From positions 62,001 to 126,000 of the forward strand of contig NZ_JABBJN010000003.1 in the NCBI RefSeq assembly GCF_012928505.1: a stretch of 64,000 bases of DNA, given 5' to 3'. Positions 19,020 through 27,918 of this stretch are shown in pieces (position 1 is the first letter of the stretch; each line of letters starts with the position of its first letter). Both the position numbers and the translations under genes were made by a program. The stretch comes from Achromobacter sp. Bel. GTDB lineage: Bacteria; Pseudomonadota; Gammaproteobacteria; Burkholderiales; Burkholderiaceae_B. A model generated the notes under the pieces. It made no database searches and was not told the DNA's origin. It was given only the letters and a program-made list of their open reading frames with translations.

Positions 19020-20468
19020 TCAGCGCCAAGCGGGCTGCGCACCCTTGCGGGCGCTGGGTGGCGCCACGTTCGGCAAGCCGCGCGGCAGAAACTGTCCTTG
19101 CCCCGGCGTGCCCGCAAAGCGCGCGCCGTCCCAAACGATCTGTCCGCGCAGCAGGGTCATCGCGGGCCAGGCCCGCAGCGTCATGCCGGCGTATGGCGTG
19201 TAGTCGACCGCGTGATGCAGGTGTTCGTTGGCCAGGGTGAATTCGCGCTCTTCCCAGATCACCAGGTCGGCGTCGCTGCCGATGGCCAGCGTTCCCTTTT
19301 TCGGATACAGACCGTAGGCGCGGGCCGGCTGTGTCGCCGTCAGTTCGACGAAGCGGTTCAGGCTGATGCGCCCGCCCAGCACGCCTTCGGAATACAGCAA
19401 GGGCATGCGCGTCTCGATACCCGGGATGCCGTTCGGGATATGCCTGAACGCCACTTCCTTGCCGCCGGGCGTCTTGCCATCTTCGCCGGTGAGGTTGAAG
19501 GGTGAGTGGTCTGACGAGAACACGGTGAACAGGCCGTCCGCCAGTCCCTGCCAGATGTCTTCCTGGCTGGATTTGTCGCGCGGCGGCGGGCTGCACACGC
19601 ATCGCGCGCCGAAGTAGCTGTCGTCCGTGCCCAGGTCCGCCGCCGTCAGCAGGATGTATTGCGGACAGGTTTCGGCGTAGACGTTCAGCCCCTTGGCGCG
19701 CGCCTCGCGGATCTGCGTCACGGCTTCCCCGCCAGAGATATGCACCAGCAGGATCGGCACGTCGATGAGTTCGGACAGCGCGATCGCACGGTGCGCGCCC
19801 TCGCGCTCCACCAGGCTCGGGCGAGAAAGCGCGTGAAAGCGCGGCGCGGTACGGCCTGCGGCCTCCAGGCGACGGGTAAGCCAGGCGATGCAGTCCGTAT
19901 TCTCGGCATGGATCATCGTCATGCCGCCATGCGTGCGCGCCACCTCCAGCACATCCAGGATCTGGCCATCGGACAGCTTCAGCGCGTCGTAGGTCATGTA
20001 CAGCTTGAACGAGGTATAGCCGGCCGCGATCAGCCGCGGCAGTTCTTCGTTCAGCACGGCTGCCGTCGGATCGGTCAAGATCAGGTGGAAGGCATAGTCC
20101 ACGCAGGCGCGGCCGTCGGCCCGTTGGTGATAGTCGTCGATGGCGGCCTGCAGCGTGCCGCCCTTGCGTTGCGCCGCGAAAGGAATCACGGTGGTGGTGC
20201 CGCCGCAGGCCGCCGAGCGCGTGCCCGTATGGAAGTCGTCGGCCAGCTTCACGGGCGGCGCCATCGGTTGATCCAGGTGGCAGTGCGCATCGATGCCGCC
20301 CGGCGTCACCACGCGTCCGGCCACGTCGATTTCGCGCTCGCCCCGGGCCAGCCCCAGGCCGATCTGCACGATCCGGCCGTCCGAAATCCCCAGATCCGCC
20401 CGGCAAGTATCACCGGCCGTCGCCAGCACTGCGTCACGCAGCACCAGATCAAAACCCTGCTTCGTCAT
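19020..20468 (-). CDS. Dihydropyrimidinase / D-hydantoinase family cyclic amidase
   Basis: A 482-residue cyclic amidase that opens dihydropyrimidine or hydantoin rings. The binuclear site is visible: HxH in GGIDAHCHLDQP, the carboxylated Lys in TSFKLYMTYD, His in MIHAEN, His in LLVHISGG and Asp in SSDHSPF. Length and order fit the HydA/DHPase group. The ATG at 20468 is chosen at the start of homology. It leads a minus-strand cluster with the amidohydrolase and the ABC transporter and is divergent from a GntR regulator. Confidence 0.9.
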   Translation of the reverse strand: MTKQGFDLVLRDAVLATAGDTCRADLGISDGRIVQIGLGLARGEREIDVAGRVVTPGGIDAHCHLDQPMAPPVKLADDFHTGTRSAACGGTTTVIPFAAQRKGGTLQAAIDDYHQRADGRACVDYAFHLILTDPTAAVLNEELPRLIAAGYTSFKLYMTYDALKLSDGQILDVLEVARTHGGMTMIHAENTDCIAWLTRRLEAAGRTAPRFHALSRPSLVEREGAHRAIALSELIDVPILLVHISGGEAVTQIREARAKGLNVYAETCPQYILLTAADLGTDDSYFGARCVCSPPPRDKSSQEDIWQGLADGLFTVFSSDHSPFNLTGEDGKTPGGKEVAFRHIPNGIPGIETRMPLLYSEGVLGGRISLNRFVELTATQPARAYGLYPKKGTLAIGSDADLVIWEEREFTLANEHLHHAVDYTPYAGMTLRAWPAMTLLRGQIVWDGARFAGTPGQGQFLPRGLPNVAPPSARKGAQPAWR

Positions 20469-20560
20469 ATGCGTCAGCCTGTCTGATCCGCCCGTTTTTC
20501 CGGGCAGCATCGCGTTCCGGAAGGGCAAGTTGTGAGCGGATTCTAGGCGGAATACAAAAA

Positions 20561-20578
20561 TGATTACGTCAGTGATTA
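20561..20578. promoter_or_regulatory. Candidate regulator site: TGATTAC repeated 11 bp apart
   Basis: The divergent region 20469-20786 between the hydantoinase and GntR genes contains no gene and is unusually AT-rich. TGATTAC occurs twice with an 11-bp period, one helical turn, immediately upstream of the hydantoinase start region. This is a plausible binding site for the adjacent GntR protein, though direct rather than inverted repeats are less typical for that family. Confidence 0.3.
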
Positions 20579-20786
20579 CCCTAAAATATACATTTCAACT
20601 TTAAATTGTTAACATTATTTTTGACGATCCAACGCACCGTCTGGCAATCACGGCAGCCAATCGGGTATCTTCACGTTCAACGATCAGGTTGTCGTCAACG
20701 TGACGTCTACAGGCGGCAAAGAACCGCTCATTTCCCAAGGCGGTGATCCCGCCCTGGCACTACACGCGCAAACCAACAACGAGCCC

Positions 20787-21467
20787 ATGGCATCAGACAA
20801 ACGCGAAAACACGGTCACCGGCATCTACGAGCGCATCTATCGCGCCATTCTGGACAACCGCCTCAAGCCCGGAACCAAACTGGTCGAAGAGCGCCTGGCC
20901 GAGATCTTCGAGGTCAGCCGCCCCCGCATCCGCGAGGTGCTGGCGCGCCTGGCGCATGAACAGATCGTGGAACTGTTCCCCCAGCGTGGCGCCTATGTGG
21001 CCAAGCCTTCCATTGAAAAGGCACGCGACGTCTTCGAGGCCCGCCGGCTGATCGAACCTGCGGTGGTGCGTCGCCTGACACAGAACCTGACGCCCGAAAA
21101 GCTCGCCCGCCTGCGTGAGCACGTCATTCTGGAACACGACGCCCGCAAACGGGACGACAAGCGCGCCATCATCCGGCTGGCTGGAGAGTTCCACATTCTG
21201 CTGAGCGAACTGGCGGGCAACGGCGAACTGGCGCGCACCATGCGCGAACTGTCCACCCTGACCTGCCTGGTCATCTTCCTGTACAACCTCCCCACTGCCA
21301 CCAGTTGCCGCGATGATGAACATGAGCTCATCACCGAAGCCATTGCCGCCCAAGATGGCCAGCGTGCGGCGGAACTGACGCTGCACCACCTGGACCACAT
21401 CGAACAGAGCGTGAAGCTGGAATCCGTGGAAGAGTCGGTCGACCTGGAAGACGTGTTCAAGCTGTAG
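20787..21467 (+). CDS. GntR/FadR-family transcriptional regulator
   Basis: A 226-residue FadR-subfamily regulator with a winged HTH at residues 10-75 (LVEERLAEIFEVSRPRIREVLARL) and an all-helical FCD effector domain whose metal-binding residues (EHD, then His in GEFHILL, later HHLDHIE) are visible. It lies divergently from the hydantoinase cluster and most likely controls it. The ATG at 20787 gives the usual length; an upstream in-frame GTG at 20700 would add 29 residues without homology. A strong terminator follows the stop. Confidence 0.85.
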   Translation: MASDKRENTVTGIYERIYRAILDNRLKPGTKLVEERLAEIFEVSRPRIREVLARLAHEQIVELFPQRGAYVAKPSIEKARDVFEARRLIEPAVVRRLTQNLTPEKLARLREHVILEHDARKRDDKRAIIRLAGEFHILLSELAGNGELARTMRELSTLTCLVIFLYNLPTATSCRDDEHELITEAIAAQDGQRAAELTLHHLDHIEQSVKLESVEESVDLEDVFKL

Positions 21468-21480
21468 ACGGCGTCCATGG

Positions 21481-21518
21481 AAAAGCCCCGGCAGCGGATC
21501 CGCTACCGGGGCTTTTCA
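21481..21518. terminator. Bidirectional rho-independent terminator
   Basis: A long near-perfect hairpin (GAAAAGCCCCGG ... CCGGGGCTTTTC) with an additional inner stem AGCGGATCCGCT, flanked by A and T tracts. It sits between the convergent GntR and MFS genes and can end transcripts from both sides. Confidence 0.85.
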
Positions 21519-21542
21519 ATACGCAGCCCGGGGGCCGCTTGT

Positions 21543-22739
21543 TCAGCAGCCCTGCACCGCCAGCCTGCGACGCTGATTGGCGGCGCGCTGGACCAACACC
21601 AGGGCCAGGCCGGCCATGGCGATGACCGCACCGGCGATCGGCACGGCGGCATAGCCCATGCCGGCCGAAATCACCGCGCCACCCGCTGCGGCGCCGACCG
21701 CATTGCCCAGGTTGAAGGCGCCCACGTTCACCGACGATGCCAAGCCCGGCGCGTCGGTCGCGGCACGCATCACGCCCATCTGCAAGGGCGGCACCACGGC
21801 GAACGTCGCCACACCGAAGATCAGCAGCGAAATCGCCGCGCCGACAGGGGTGGAACCGATCCACGGGAACGCCAGCAGATCGATGATGACGATGACCAGG
21901 AACGTGATCAGCGTGCCGTCCAGCGAGCGGTCGGCCATGCGGCCGCCCAGGCCGTTGCCCAGCGTGAAGCCCAGGCCGATCAGCACCAGCATGCCGGTAA
22001 TGAAAGCGGGCGATGCGCCGGTGATGTCCGCCAGGGTCGGCGCAATATAGGTGTACAGCGTAAACATGGCGCCCGCGCCCAGCACCGTGGTCAGCAGGGC
22101 CAACAGCACGACGGGGCTCTTCAGCACGGCCAGTTCATGGCGCACGTTGGGCCGGCGTCCGGCTTCGCCCGCCGGCAACGCGAACCACAGGGACAGCATG
22201 GCGACCAGGCCCAGCACCGCCGTGGCCGCAAACGACATGCGCCAGCCGATCACCTGCCCCAGCCACGTCGCGGCAGGCACGCCGCCCACGTTGGCGATGG
22301 TCAGGCCCATGAACATGGTTGCCACCGCACTCGCCTGCTTGTGCCGCGGCACCACGCTGGCCGCTACCAGCGAACCCAGGCCAAAGAACGCCCCATGGTT
22401 CAGGCTGGTGACCAGACGCGCCAGCAGCAGCGTCGTGTAATTCGGGGACAGGGCAGACAGGATATTGCCGATGGTGAAGATCGCCATCAGCAGGATCAGC
22501 GCCTTGCGCCGCGACCAGCGCGAAAACGCCAAGGTCATGAGCGGGGCGCCGACCATCACGCCGATCGCGTAGGCGCTGATCAGCATGCCCGCGCTGGGAA
22601 TGGACACATTCACGCCCTCGGCGATGACGGGCAGCAGGCCCATGGGGGAAAACTCGGTCACGCCGATGCCGAACGCACCGACGGCGAGCGCCAACAACGG
22701 CAGGCCGGCTTTCACCGGTTGGGTATCTTGCGGGTTCAT
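21543..22739 (-). CDS. MFS efflux transporter, YdhP/AraJ-like (DHA1 family)
   Basis: A 398-residue, twelve-helix major facilitator of the drug/sugar efflux DHA1 type. The N-terminus GVTEFSPMGLLPVIA and the loop FSRWSRRKALI after helix 2 match the AraJ/YdhP group. It is monocistronic, bounded by a terminator downstream and about 160 bp of intergenic DNA upstream. Its substrate is not evident and it is not obviously part of the neighbouring catabolic clusters. Confidence 0.85.
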   Translation of the reverse strand: MNPQDTQPVKAGLPLLALAVGAFGIGVTEFSPMGLLPVIAEGVNVSIPSAGMLISAYAIGVMVGAPLMTLAFSRWSRRKALILLMAIFTIGNILSALSPNYTTLLLARLVTSLNHGAFFGLGSLVAASVVPRHKQASAVATMFMGLTIANVGGVPAATWLGQVIGWRMSFAATAVLGLVAMLSLWFALPAGEAGRRPNVRHELAVLKSPVVLLALLTTVLGAGAMFTLYTYIAPTLADITGASPAFITGMLVLIGLGFTLGNGLGGRMADRSLDGTLITFLVIVIIDLLAFPWIGSTPVGAAISLLIFGVATFAVVPPLQMGVMRAATDAPGLASSVNVGAFNLGNAVGAAAGGAVISAGMGYAAVPIAGAVIAMAGLALVLVQRAANQRRRLAVQGC

Positions 22740-22902
22740 GCGGATTCCTCGGGTTCGATGGCGCCGGCAGGGTGTCCCTGAGGCGTGGCCGGCCAGAATT
22801 GGCGGGCATATCGGCTAGACAGGCGTGCAGTATGACGGCCGTATCCTTGCGGAAAAAGCCGTCTGACGGGTAAACACTTTTGACTTGGGGTCACGAATCC
22901 GG

Positions 22903-23676
22903 TCAGGAAAGCCCCAGAAGTTGTTCCGTTTCCCGCGCCAGGGCCACCAATCGGGGCCCGATATCCGCCGCGCGTTCCCGGTAGGGTCCATCGCCTGACG
23001 GCACGCCGCAGTTGAACACGTACAACAGCGACTGATAGGGGCGGCACAGCGGCGCCGCAAACCCGTAGGCATCAGGACGCCACTGCATGTTGTTGCCGCA
23101 ATAGCCTTTGCGCTCCAGATCGCGGCCAGCCGTCTCCAGGCTGGGGAAATGTTCCGCGTAGTAGCGGGCGTCGGCCACGCGCAACTGGTTCAGCACGGCC
23201 GCCCGCTCGCTATCCGGCGCCCGGCACAGCCAGGCCTTGCCGGCGGCGCTGGCCAGCAGCGGCAACGACCCGCCGATGTCCGGACGCGTCTGCAAGGCGT
23301 CGTTGGACCGGGCGGTTTCCACGAACACCATCTGCAGCCGGTCGCGCACGACCAGCGACACCGCGCCACAGGCATGGTCGGCCAATTGCTTCATCAAGGG
23401 CCGCGCCAGTTGGCGGATCTGCATGCTGGCCAGCAAGGGATAGCTCAGCGCCAGCACGGACGCGCCCAGCCGATATCGGGCGGGCGGCCCCGACCGCTGC
23501 AAAAAACCCAGTTCGACCAACGTGTGCGTCAAGCGCGCCACGGCGCTCTTGGACAGGCCGGTCTGCTGCGCGAAATCCTTGTTGGCCAGCTCGGGTCGAT
23601 CCGCCCGGAAACACGCCAGGATGTCGATGCCGTGCGCCAGGGTGGTGGCGAAATCGCGGTCCCGGTCAGGCGCCAT
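22903..23676 (-). CDS. IclR-family regulator (second of a tandem pair)
   Basis: A 257-residue IclR protein with an N-terminal HTH (DFAQQTGLSKSAVARLTHTL) and a C-terminal effector domain. It is clearly a paralogue of the next upstream gene: both share the FATTLAHG start, the YPLLAS motif before RQLARPLM, and the VFNCGVP segment near the C-terminus. Its ATG at 23676 lies inside the end of that gene (11-bp overlap), so the two are translated from one mRNA. The pair probably regulates the divergent acyl-CoA cluster. Confidence 0.87.
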   Translation of the reverse strand: MAPDRDRDFATTLAHGIDILACFRADRPELANKDFAQQTGLSKSAVARLTHTLVELGFLQRSGPPARYRLGASVLALSYPLLASMQIRQLARPLMKQLADHACGAVSLVVRDRLQMVFVETARSNDALQTRPDIGGSLPLLASAAGKAWLCRAPDSERAAVLNQLRVADARYYAEHFPSLETAGRDLERKGYCGNNMQWRPDAYGFAAPLCRPYQSLLYVFNCGVPSGDGPYRERAADIGPRLVALARETEQLLGLS

Positions 23677-24463
23677 CCTGACGCTCCAGCAATTTTTCAA
23701 CGCGCGCCACCAGGCTCAGCAAACGTGGCGCGATGCGCTGGCGCAGGTCGCGTCCGCGCAGTCGCCGTAGCGGCACGCCGCAATTGAACACGAAGACCTG
23801 CCCGTCCACGCGCCGGCGCATCGGCACCGCCACGGCGTGCACATCGGTGTGCCAATCGCCTTCGGCCAGGCAATAGCCGTGCTGTGCGTAATCCTGGCGC
23901 GCCTGCTCCCATCCCGCCGCATTCCGCTGCCACGCGGCGGGATCCTGGGCGCGCAACGCGTCCAGCAGCGCGTCGGCTTCTGCAGCCTCGGCCTGCGCCA
24001 GCCAGGCGCGCCCCATGGCGGACTGAAGCATGGGCAGCATGGCCCCGATATCCGGCCGGAACGCCACGGCGTCATGGCCGCGGCAAGTCTCCAGATACAC
24101 CATGTGCATGCCGTGGTGCATGCCTAGCGACGCCGATCCGCCCGCCGTATTCGCCAGACGCGTCATCAGCGGGCGCGCCAGCTGGCGCAGCTTGATGCTG
24201 GCCAGCAACGGGTAGCTCAACGACAACAGCGCCGTGCCCAACCGGTAGCGGCGCAGGCTGCTGTCGTATCGCAGCAGGCCGCGCTGGACCAGCGTCGAGG
24301 TCAGCCGCGAGATCGTCGCTTTGGACAAGCCGGTGCGGTCGGACAGTTCGCGGTTGCTGAGCGCCGGTTCGCCATGCCGGAACGTCTGCAACAGCGACAG
24401 GCCGTGGGCCAGCGTCGTGGCGAATGCGGGGTCAGGGTGGCGGCCGCCCAGGGGCGTGGTCAT
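23666..24463 (-). CDS. IclR-family regulator (first of a tandem pair)
   Basis: A 265-residue IclR protein with an HTH around residues 35-60 (ELSDRTGLSKATISRLTSTL) and the typical effector domain. Homology begins at the ATG at 24463; upstream ATG codons in the open frame add unrelated sequence. It is divergent from the acyl-CoA dehydrogenase at 24677 and overlaps its downstream paralogue by 11 bp. Two paralogous IclR proteins from one transcript could form heterodimers or divide control of the catabolic cluster; this is inference. Confidence 0.87.
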   Translation of the reverse strand: MTTPLGGRHPDPAFATTLAHGLSLLQTFRHGEPALSNRELSDRTGLSKATISRLTSTLVQRGLLRYDSSLRRYRLGTALLSLSYPLLASIKLRQLARPLMTRLANTAGGSASLGMHHGMHMVYLETCRGHDAVAFRPDIGAMLPMLQSAMGRAWLAQAEAAEADALLDALRAQDPAAWQRNAAGWEQARQDYAQHGYCLAEGDWHTDVHAVAVPMRRRVDGQVFVFNCGVPLRRLRGRDLRQRIAPRLLSLVARVEKLLERQDGA

Positions 24464-24676
24464 GGTCGCAATCCGGAAGTCGGCGCCACGTCGGATACGC
24501 GGGGCCTTTGCTGCCGATGATAGAGCAAGGTCACGCGGTTCCGGCATGCCGCGCGTTCAAGATAGCGAAACACTTGTCTCGCATTCGGCGGCGCTTTGCT
24601 AGCCTGAATCATCAGTCGCCCCGGACCAGGCTTCCCGATCCGGCAGGCGCCGCAATTAGAAAAATGGAGACACTTC

Positions 24677-25843
24677 ATGATCAGAGACCCCGACGGCTTT
24701 CCCGCCTTTCTCGATTCGCTGCGCCGCTTCGTCCGCGAACAGCTGGTGCCGCGAGAGGCCGAAGTGGCCCGGTTGGACGAGGTGCCGGATGATCTGGTGC
24801 GCGCCATGGCCGGCCAGGGCATGTTCGGTTATTCGATCCCCGAAGCCTACGGCGGCGCCGGCATGAGCACCGAAGAACTGATCCGGGCCGCGCTCGAGCT
24901 GTCCCAATGTTCCGTGGCGTTCCGCGCCCGGGTCGGCACCAATACCGGCATCGGTTCCGAGGCCCTGGTGGCTGACGGCACCGAGCAGCAAAAGGAACGT
25001 TACCTGCCCCGGATGGCGTCCGGCGAGTTGACGGGATGCTTCGCGCTGACCGAACCGCAGGCGGGATCCGACGCCACGGCGCTACGCACCACCGCCGTGC
25101 GCGACGGCGACAGCTTCGTGCTGAACGGCGAAAAGTGCTTCATCACGAACGCGCCGCTGGCTGGCCTGTTCACCGTCATGGCGCGCACCGATGCGAACGC
25201 GCCGGGCGCGCGCGGCATCTCGGCCTTCATTGTGGAACGCGGCACGCCCGGGCTGTCCACCGGCCAGCCCTACGACAAGATGGGCCAGGCCGGGTCGCCC
25301 GTGTCGTCCGTGCATTTCGACAACTGCCGCGTGCCCGCCGCCAACATCATCGGCGGCCAGGAAGGCATGGGCTTCAAGACGGCCATGAAGGTGCTGAACA
25401 AGCAGCGCATTCATTTGGCGGCGCTGTGCATCGGGCCGGCCATCCGCATGCTGGACGACACCATGCGGTTCGTGGCCGAGCGTCAACAATTCGGCAAGCC
25501 GCTAATGGACTTCCAACTGATCCAGGCGATGCTGGCCGACTGCCAGACGGAAATCCAGGCGGCACTGGCGCTGGTGCTGCAAACCGCGCGCGAACGCGAC
25601 GCCGGTCAGGACGTGACGCTGAACGCCTCGATCTGCAAGTACTTCGCGTCGGAAATGTGCGGCCGCGTGGCGGACCGCTGTGTGCAGATGCACGGCGGAT
25701 ACGGCTACATCGCCGACCAGGGCATTGAACGCTTCTACCGCGACGTGCGCCTGTTCCGCCTGTACGAAGGCACCAGCCAGATCCATCAACTGACCATCGC
25801 CCGCCATACGCTGACCCAGGCGGGCTACGCGCCCGGCCGCTAG
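24677..25843 (+). CDS. Acyl-CoA dehydrogenase
   Basis: A 388-residue FAD flavoenzyme with the standard three-domain fold. Motifs include CFALTEPQAGSD and GEKCFITNA (FAD and substrate contacts), ERQQFGKPLMDFQ, CVQMHGGYGYI, and the catalytic-base Glu in RLYEGTSQIHQ near the C-terminus. It oxidises an acyl-CoA to the enoyl-CoA in the cytoplasm. It leads a plus-strand cluster with Bug receptors, a second dehydrogenase, a reductase and an acyl-CoA ligase, facing the two IclR genes. Confidence 0.92.
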   Translation: MIRDPDGFPAFLDSLRRFVREQLVPREAEVARLDEVPDDLVRAMAGQGMFGYSIPEAYGGAGMSTEELIRAALELSQCSVAFRARVGTNTGIGSEALVADGTEQQKERYLPRMASGELTGCFALTEPQAGSDATALRTTAVRDGDSFVLNGEKCFITNAPLAGLFTVMARTDANAPGARGISAFIVERGTPGLSTGQPYDKMGQAGSPVSSVHFDNCRVPAANIIGGQEGMGFKTAMKVLNKQRIHLAALCIGPAIRMLDDTMRFVAERQQFGKPLMDFQLIQAMLADCQTEIQAALALVLQTARERDAGQDVTLNASICKYFASEMCGRVADRCVQMHGGYGYIADQGIERFYRDVRLFRLYEGTSQIHQLTIARHTLTQAGYAPGR

Positions 25844-25936
25844 GCCTGGGCGAACCCCGGGACCGCAGCCAGTAGAAGCGCGCGGCCCACCCGGCCTGTT
25901 CAACGAAGCAGGCCTTGAACCAAAGGAGAGACTGAC

Positions 25937-26920
25937 ATGCTGCATAAGCACCTGCCCAAATGGATCGCCGCCACAGCGGCCGCGTTGGCGTTCACCGCAG
26001 TGGCCCCCCACGCCGCGGCCGCCTATCCCGACAAGCCCGTCCGGCTGATCATCCCGTTTGCCCCGGGCGGCTCCACCGACATCCTTGGGCGCCTGCTGGC
26101 CGAAGCGCTGCACCCCATCCTGGGCCAGCCCGTCATCGTCGAGAACAAGCCCGGCGCCGGCGGCAACATCGGCGGCGACTTCGTCGCCCGGTCCGCCCCC
26201 GACGGCTATACGCTGCTGCTGGCCGCAGCCGGCCCCACCGTCATCAATCCCAGCCTGTACGCCAACATGCCGTTCAACCCGGCCAAGGACCTGGTGGCAA
26301 TCACCTGCCTAGAAAAAGAGCACAACCTGATGGTGGTGACGAAGTCCCTGCCCGCCAAAACGCTACAGGAATTCCTGCAATACGCCCGCGCCAATCCCGG
26401 CAAGCTCTCTTTCGGGTCGCCAGGCAACGGGTCGCCCGCGCAACTGGCAGGCGAACTGCTCAAGCAAAAAGCCGGGCTGCAAGCCGAGCATGTGCCCTAC
26501 AAGGGCACCGGCCCGGCCGTCACCGATCTGGTGGCCGGCCACATCGACTTCATGATCGACAACATGCCGGCGCTGTTGCCGCAGGTGAAGGCGGGCACCA
26601 TCCGCGCCTTGGCCGTGCCCAGCGACCAGCGGGCGTCCGCAGCCCCCGACATCCCGACCTTCGACGAAGCCGGCCAGGCCGGATTCGTGGTCATGGCCTG
26701 GAAAGGCCTGATGGCCCCGGCCGGCACCCCGCCCGCCGTGGTCGACCGCCTGCACGCCGCGGTGGTCAAGGCCTTGCAGGATCCGCAGCTGCGGACCCGT
26801 TTCCAGGAACTGGGCGCCGAACCGCTGGGCAGTTCGCCCGCTGAATTCGCCAAGCAGATCGCGGACGAGACCGTGTGGTGGGGCAAGCTGGTGCAGTCCA
26901 CCGGCACCAAAATCCAATAG
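25937..26920 (+). CDS. Bug-family tripartite tricarboxylate transporter receptor
   Basis: A 327-residue secreted binding protein with a signal peptide ending near AAA (about residue 30), then the Bug motifs VRLIIPFAPGGSTDILGR, IVENKPGAGGNIGG and FGSPGNGSPAQLAG. An AAGGAG ribosome site precedes the ATG. It is the first of two adjacent Bug genes in the acyl-CoA cluster and may bind the carboxylate that is later activated by the ligase at the end of the cluster. Confidence 0.9.
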   Translation: MLHKHLPKWIAATAAALAFTAVAPHAAAAYPDKPVRLIIPFAPGGSTDILGRLLAEALHPILGQPVIVENKPGAGGNIGGDFVARSAPDGYTLLLAAAGPTVINPSLYANMPFNPAKDLVAITCLEKEHNLMVVTKSLPAKTLQEFLQYARANPGKLSFGSPGNGSPAQLAGELLKQKAGLQAEHVPYKGTGPAVTDLVAGHIDFMIDNMPALLPQVKAGTIRALAVPSDQRASAAPDIPTFDEAGQAGFVVMAWKGLMAPAGTPPAVVDRLHAAVVKALQDPQLRTRFQELGAEPLGSSPAEFAKQIADETVWWGKLVQSTGTKIQ

Positions 26921-26938
26921 CGCCGGACGGAGAACGCC

Positions 26939-27913
26939 ATGCATCCCTTCGCCTTTATGCTGCGAGCCCTGTCCGTCATCGCGCTGACCGGGGCGACCGG
27001 CGTCCCCGTGGCCGCCGCGGCCTACCCGGACAAGCCCATCCGGCTGATCGTGCCCTACGCCGCGGGCGGTGGCGCCGACACCGCCGCCCGCATGATCGCC
27101 CGCAAACTGGCGCCGCTGATCGGCCAGACCGTGGTGGTCGAGAACAAGCCCGGCGGCGCCACGCAGATCGGCACCGCCTATGTCGCCGCGGCCGCCCCCG
27201 ACGGCTACACCTTGCTGATGGGCACCGCCAATCTGGCCACCAATAGCGTGCTCTACAAGAAACTGCCGTACGACACGCAAAAGCGACTGACGCCGGTCGT
27301 GTGGGCCACCGACGTGCCGGTCTATCTGTTACTGCCGGCCGCCAGCCCCCATCGCAGCCTGGACGCGCTCAAGGTGGCAGCCGCACAAGAGCAGGGACTG
27401 ACCTTCGCGACGGCGGGCACCGGCAGCATCCCGCACCTGGCCGGCGAGCAGTTCGCCCATCAGACCGGCATCCCGTTGCGGCACATTCCATACAAGGGCA
27501 GCAGCGAAGCCGCGACGGCGCTCGTCGGTGGACAGGTGCAACTAAGCTTCGACAACCTGGCCCCGGTCTATGCGCAGGTGCAAGCCGGCCGCCTGCGGCC
27601 CGTCGCCATCGCCGCGGCGGCACGCAACCCGGAACAGCCAGACGTGCCCACGTTGACGGAACTAGGCGTGCCGCTGGTCGCCTCGTCCTGGTGGGGCGTG
27701 ATGGCCCCTGCCGGCACCCCGCCCGCCACCATCACCTTGCTGAACAGCCAGATCAATGCCGTGCTGGCGGATCCCGAAGTCCGCCGCTACTTCGCCGGGC
27801 TGGGCATGCGAGCCGTCGGCGGCACGCCGGACGCGTTCGGCCGGCATATCGCCACCGAGACCGACAAATGGCGCGCCGTGGTCCGTCAGGCCGGCGTGAA
27901 GATCGAGGAATAA
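26939..27913 (+). CDS. Bug-family tripartite tricarboxylate transporter receptor (second copy)
   Basis: A 324-residue Bug receptor with its own signal peptide (about 28 residues), IRLIVPYAAGGGADTAAR, VVENKPGGATQIG and an ATAGTGSIPHLAGE loop. It is paralogous to the gene 18 bases upstream but differs in the binding-loop residues, so the two probably take different ligands. Five bases separate it from the next dehydrogenase gene. Confidence 0.9.
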   Translation: MHPFAFMLRALSVIALTGATGVPVAAAAYPDKPIRLIVPYAAGGGADTAARMIARKLAPLIGQTVVVENKPGGATQIGTAYVAAAAPDGYTLLMGTANLATNSVLYKKLPYDTQKRLTPVVWATDVPVYLLLPAASPHRSLDALKVAAAQEQGLTFATAGTGSIPHLAGEQFAHQTGIPLRHIPYKGSSEAATALVGGQVQLSFDNLAPVYAQVQAGRLRPVAIAAAARNPEQPDVPTLTELGVPLVASSWWGVMAPAGTPPATITLLNSQINAVLADPEVRRYFAGLGMRAVGGTPDAFGRHIATETDKWRAVVRQAGVKIEE

Positions 27914-27918
27914 CCCCC

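Noticed and set aside
17667-19505. 612-codon plus-strand open frame
   Set aside because: It is antisense to the amidohydrolase and hydantoinase genes. It has no ribosome site and shows the His/Arg-rich composition typical of shadow frames in high-G+C DNA.
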